Source: Nitrospinota bacterium
Lineage (GTDB): Bacteria; Tectomicrobia; Entotheonellia; J063
Reading direction: 5' to 3'
Length of the DNA stretch: 6,722 bases
NCBI GenBank assembly: GCA_003696125.1
Contig: RFHZ01000651.1
Location: 1-6,722, forward strand
The notes under the pieces were generated by a model that worked only from the letters and a program-made list of their open reading frames with translations, searched no databases and was not told where the DNA came from. Every line of letters begins with the position of its first letter. Within the stretch, counting starts at the first letter, position 1. Shown one piece after another: positions 5,611 to 6,722 of the stretch. Both the position numbers and the translations under genes were made by a program.

Positions 5611-6722
5611 GTGATCGCTTCAGCCGCTTACTGGCCAACTATACGGTAACAATAGACCGGGAACAGCTCCCTGCCGAGACCATCCACGAGGTCAAGCGCC
5701 GTATCCTGGACACGCTCGGTGTTGCCCTGGCCGCCGGCTCTGGTGCCGCTCCCCAGGCCGCATCCGCCTATGCCGCCACCTTTGCCACCTCCTCAGGAGC
5801 CCTCCTCTGGGGAACCCGCATCCGCGTACCGCCGGAAATGGCCGCTTTTGCCAATGGAGTCCAGGTCCGGTATCTCGACTTTAACGATACCTATCTCTCC
5901 CTGGAACCGCTGCATCCCAGCGATCTGATCCCTGCACTCTGGGCCCTGGCTGAATGGAAGCGGCTTTCTGGTCCGGCCTTGCTCACCGCCGTGGCCATCG
6001 CCTATGAAATTGCCGTCACCCTATGCGATGCTGCCTCCTTGAGACGGCACGGCTGGGATCATGTCAACTACATCGGGATCGGTGCCGCCTGTGGTGCCGG
6101 TAAATTGCTCGGACTCGAGGCTTCCCAGATCGAGCAGGCCATCGCCATCACCACCGTCGCCCATGCGGCGATGCGACAAACCCGGGTCGGTGAACTCTCC
6201 ATGTGGAAAGGAGCGGCGGCGGCTGATGCGGCCAGACACGGGATCTTTGCCGCGCTTCTTGCCCGTCACGGCTTTACCGGCCCCTCCTCCCCCTTTAACG
6301 GGGAGATGGGTTTCTTCCGCCAGGTGTTACAGGGAGAGAGCTTTGCCCCGGGCCCACTCCGTCCCCTAGAAGAGATGACCCCTCCTCGCCGTATCCTCGA
6401 TACCCATATCAAATACTGGCCGGTGGAGTACCATGCCCAGAGTGCCGTCGATGCTGCCTTGCAGTTGCGTTCCCAACTCTCCGATCCTGCCCGTCTGGCC
6501 TCTGTGCACATCGAAACCTTTCAGGCGGCCTATGAGATCATCGCCAAAGACCCGGAGAAATGGGCTCCCCGCACCCGCGAGACGGCGGATCACTCCCTCC
6601 CCTACATCGTCCTTGCTGCCCTCCTGGATGGCGAGGTGACACCAGCCACCTTCCTCCCCCACCGCATCCAGGATCCTCACCTCCGGCACCTGCTGACCAG
6701 AGAGACCACCCTGGTCGAAAAC
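5607..6722 (+). CDS. MmgE/PrpD family protein, 2-methylcitrate dehydratase-like (3' partial)
   Basis: The frame is open from ATG 5607 to the window end: 372 residues of a family usually about 450-480 long, so roughly the last 80-110 are missing. PrpD proteins dehydrate 2-methylcitrate in propionate catabolism; other members act on related tricarboxylic or itaconate-type acids. Family landmarks are YLDFNDTYL (89-97), HPSDLIPALWALAE (103-116), the conserved helix GELSMWKGAAAADAARHG (195-212), KYWPVEYHAQS (269-279) and ETADHSLPY (325-333). A ribosome site AAGGGG at 5594-5599 precedes the start by 7 bases, and the gene overlaps the ITPase stop by four bases. No citrate synthase or methylisocitrate lyase is in view, so a methylcitrate role is not established. 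The aminotransferase in the same unit suggests acid or amino-acid catabolism (inference). Confidence 0.92.
   Translation, partial: MSDRFSRLLANYTVTIDREQLPAETIHEVKRRILDTLGVALAAGSGAAPQAASAYAATFATSSGALLWGTRIRVPPEMAAFANGVQVRYLDFNDTYLSLEPLHPSDLIPALWALAEWKRLSGPALLTAVAIAYEIAVTLCDAASLRRHGWDHVNYIGIGAACGAGKLLGLEASQIEQAIAITTVAHAAMRQTRVGELSMWKGAAAADAARHGIFAALLARHGFTGPSSPFNGEMGFFRQVLQGESFAPGPLRPLEEMTPPRRILDTHIKYWPVEYHAQSAVDAALQLRSQLSDPARLASVHIETFQAAYEIIAKDPEKWAPRTRETADHSLPYIVLAALLDGEVTPATFLPHRIQDPHLRHLLTRETTLVEN

Overview
The window is a compact, all-plus-strand bacterial segment with a GC content that looks like the high fifties (estimated by eye). Shine-Dalgarno sites are strong, and genes overlap or nearly touch, as in operons. 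The gene content (an aldehyde ferredoxin oxidoreductase, an adjacent MoaD/ThiS-like protein, a class III aminotransferase, a nicotinamidase, an ITPase and a PrpD-family protein) fits an anaerobe or facultative anaerobe, possibly thermophilic, in a group such as Chloroflexi or high-GC Firmicutes. That placement is inference; no marker gene is present to fix it.

Layout: (1) 1-498 is the 3' end of a thioredoxin-fold protein with a single-cysteine active-site loop. (2) 499-614 is a short intergenic stretch with a perfect 7+7 palindrome and an unexplained protein-like open frame. (3) 615-2880 is a two-gene unit: a tungsten/molybdenum pterin aldehyde ferredoxin oxidoreductase of a divergent subfamily, overlapping by 14 bases a MoaD/ThiS-like ubiquitin-fold protein. 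(4) 2881-3080 carries a well-formed intrinsic terminator at 2973-3004 and probably a new promoter. (5) 3081-6722 is a second unit: class III aminotransferase, then nicotinamidase (pncA), then a HAM1-type non-canonical purine NTP pyrophosphatase that most likely starts at TTG, then a MmgE/PrpD-family protein overlapping it by four bases and running off the window.

How they fit: the oxidoreductase and the MoaD-like protein make sense together, because the enzyme needs a dithiolene (pyranopterin) cofactor whose sulfur is delivered by a MoaD-type thiocarboxylate carrier. The second unit mixes acid and amino-acid metabolism (aminotransferase, PrpD) with nucleotide salvage and sanitation (nicotinamidase, ITPase). 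No single pathway is evident.

The most unusual details are an 11-residue tail after the expected C-terminal Gly-Gly of the MoaD-like protein, a C-x2-C-x4-C cluster motif in the oxidoreductase instead of the classical C-x2-C-x3-C, and an ITPase whose substrate-loop region departs from RdgB. I saw no RNA genes, mobile elements or CRISPR arrays.
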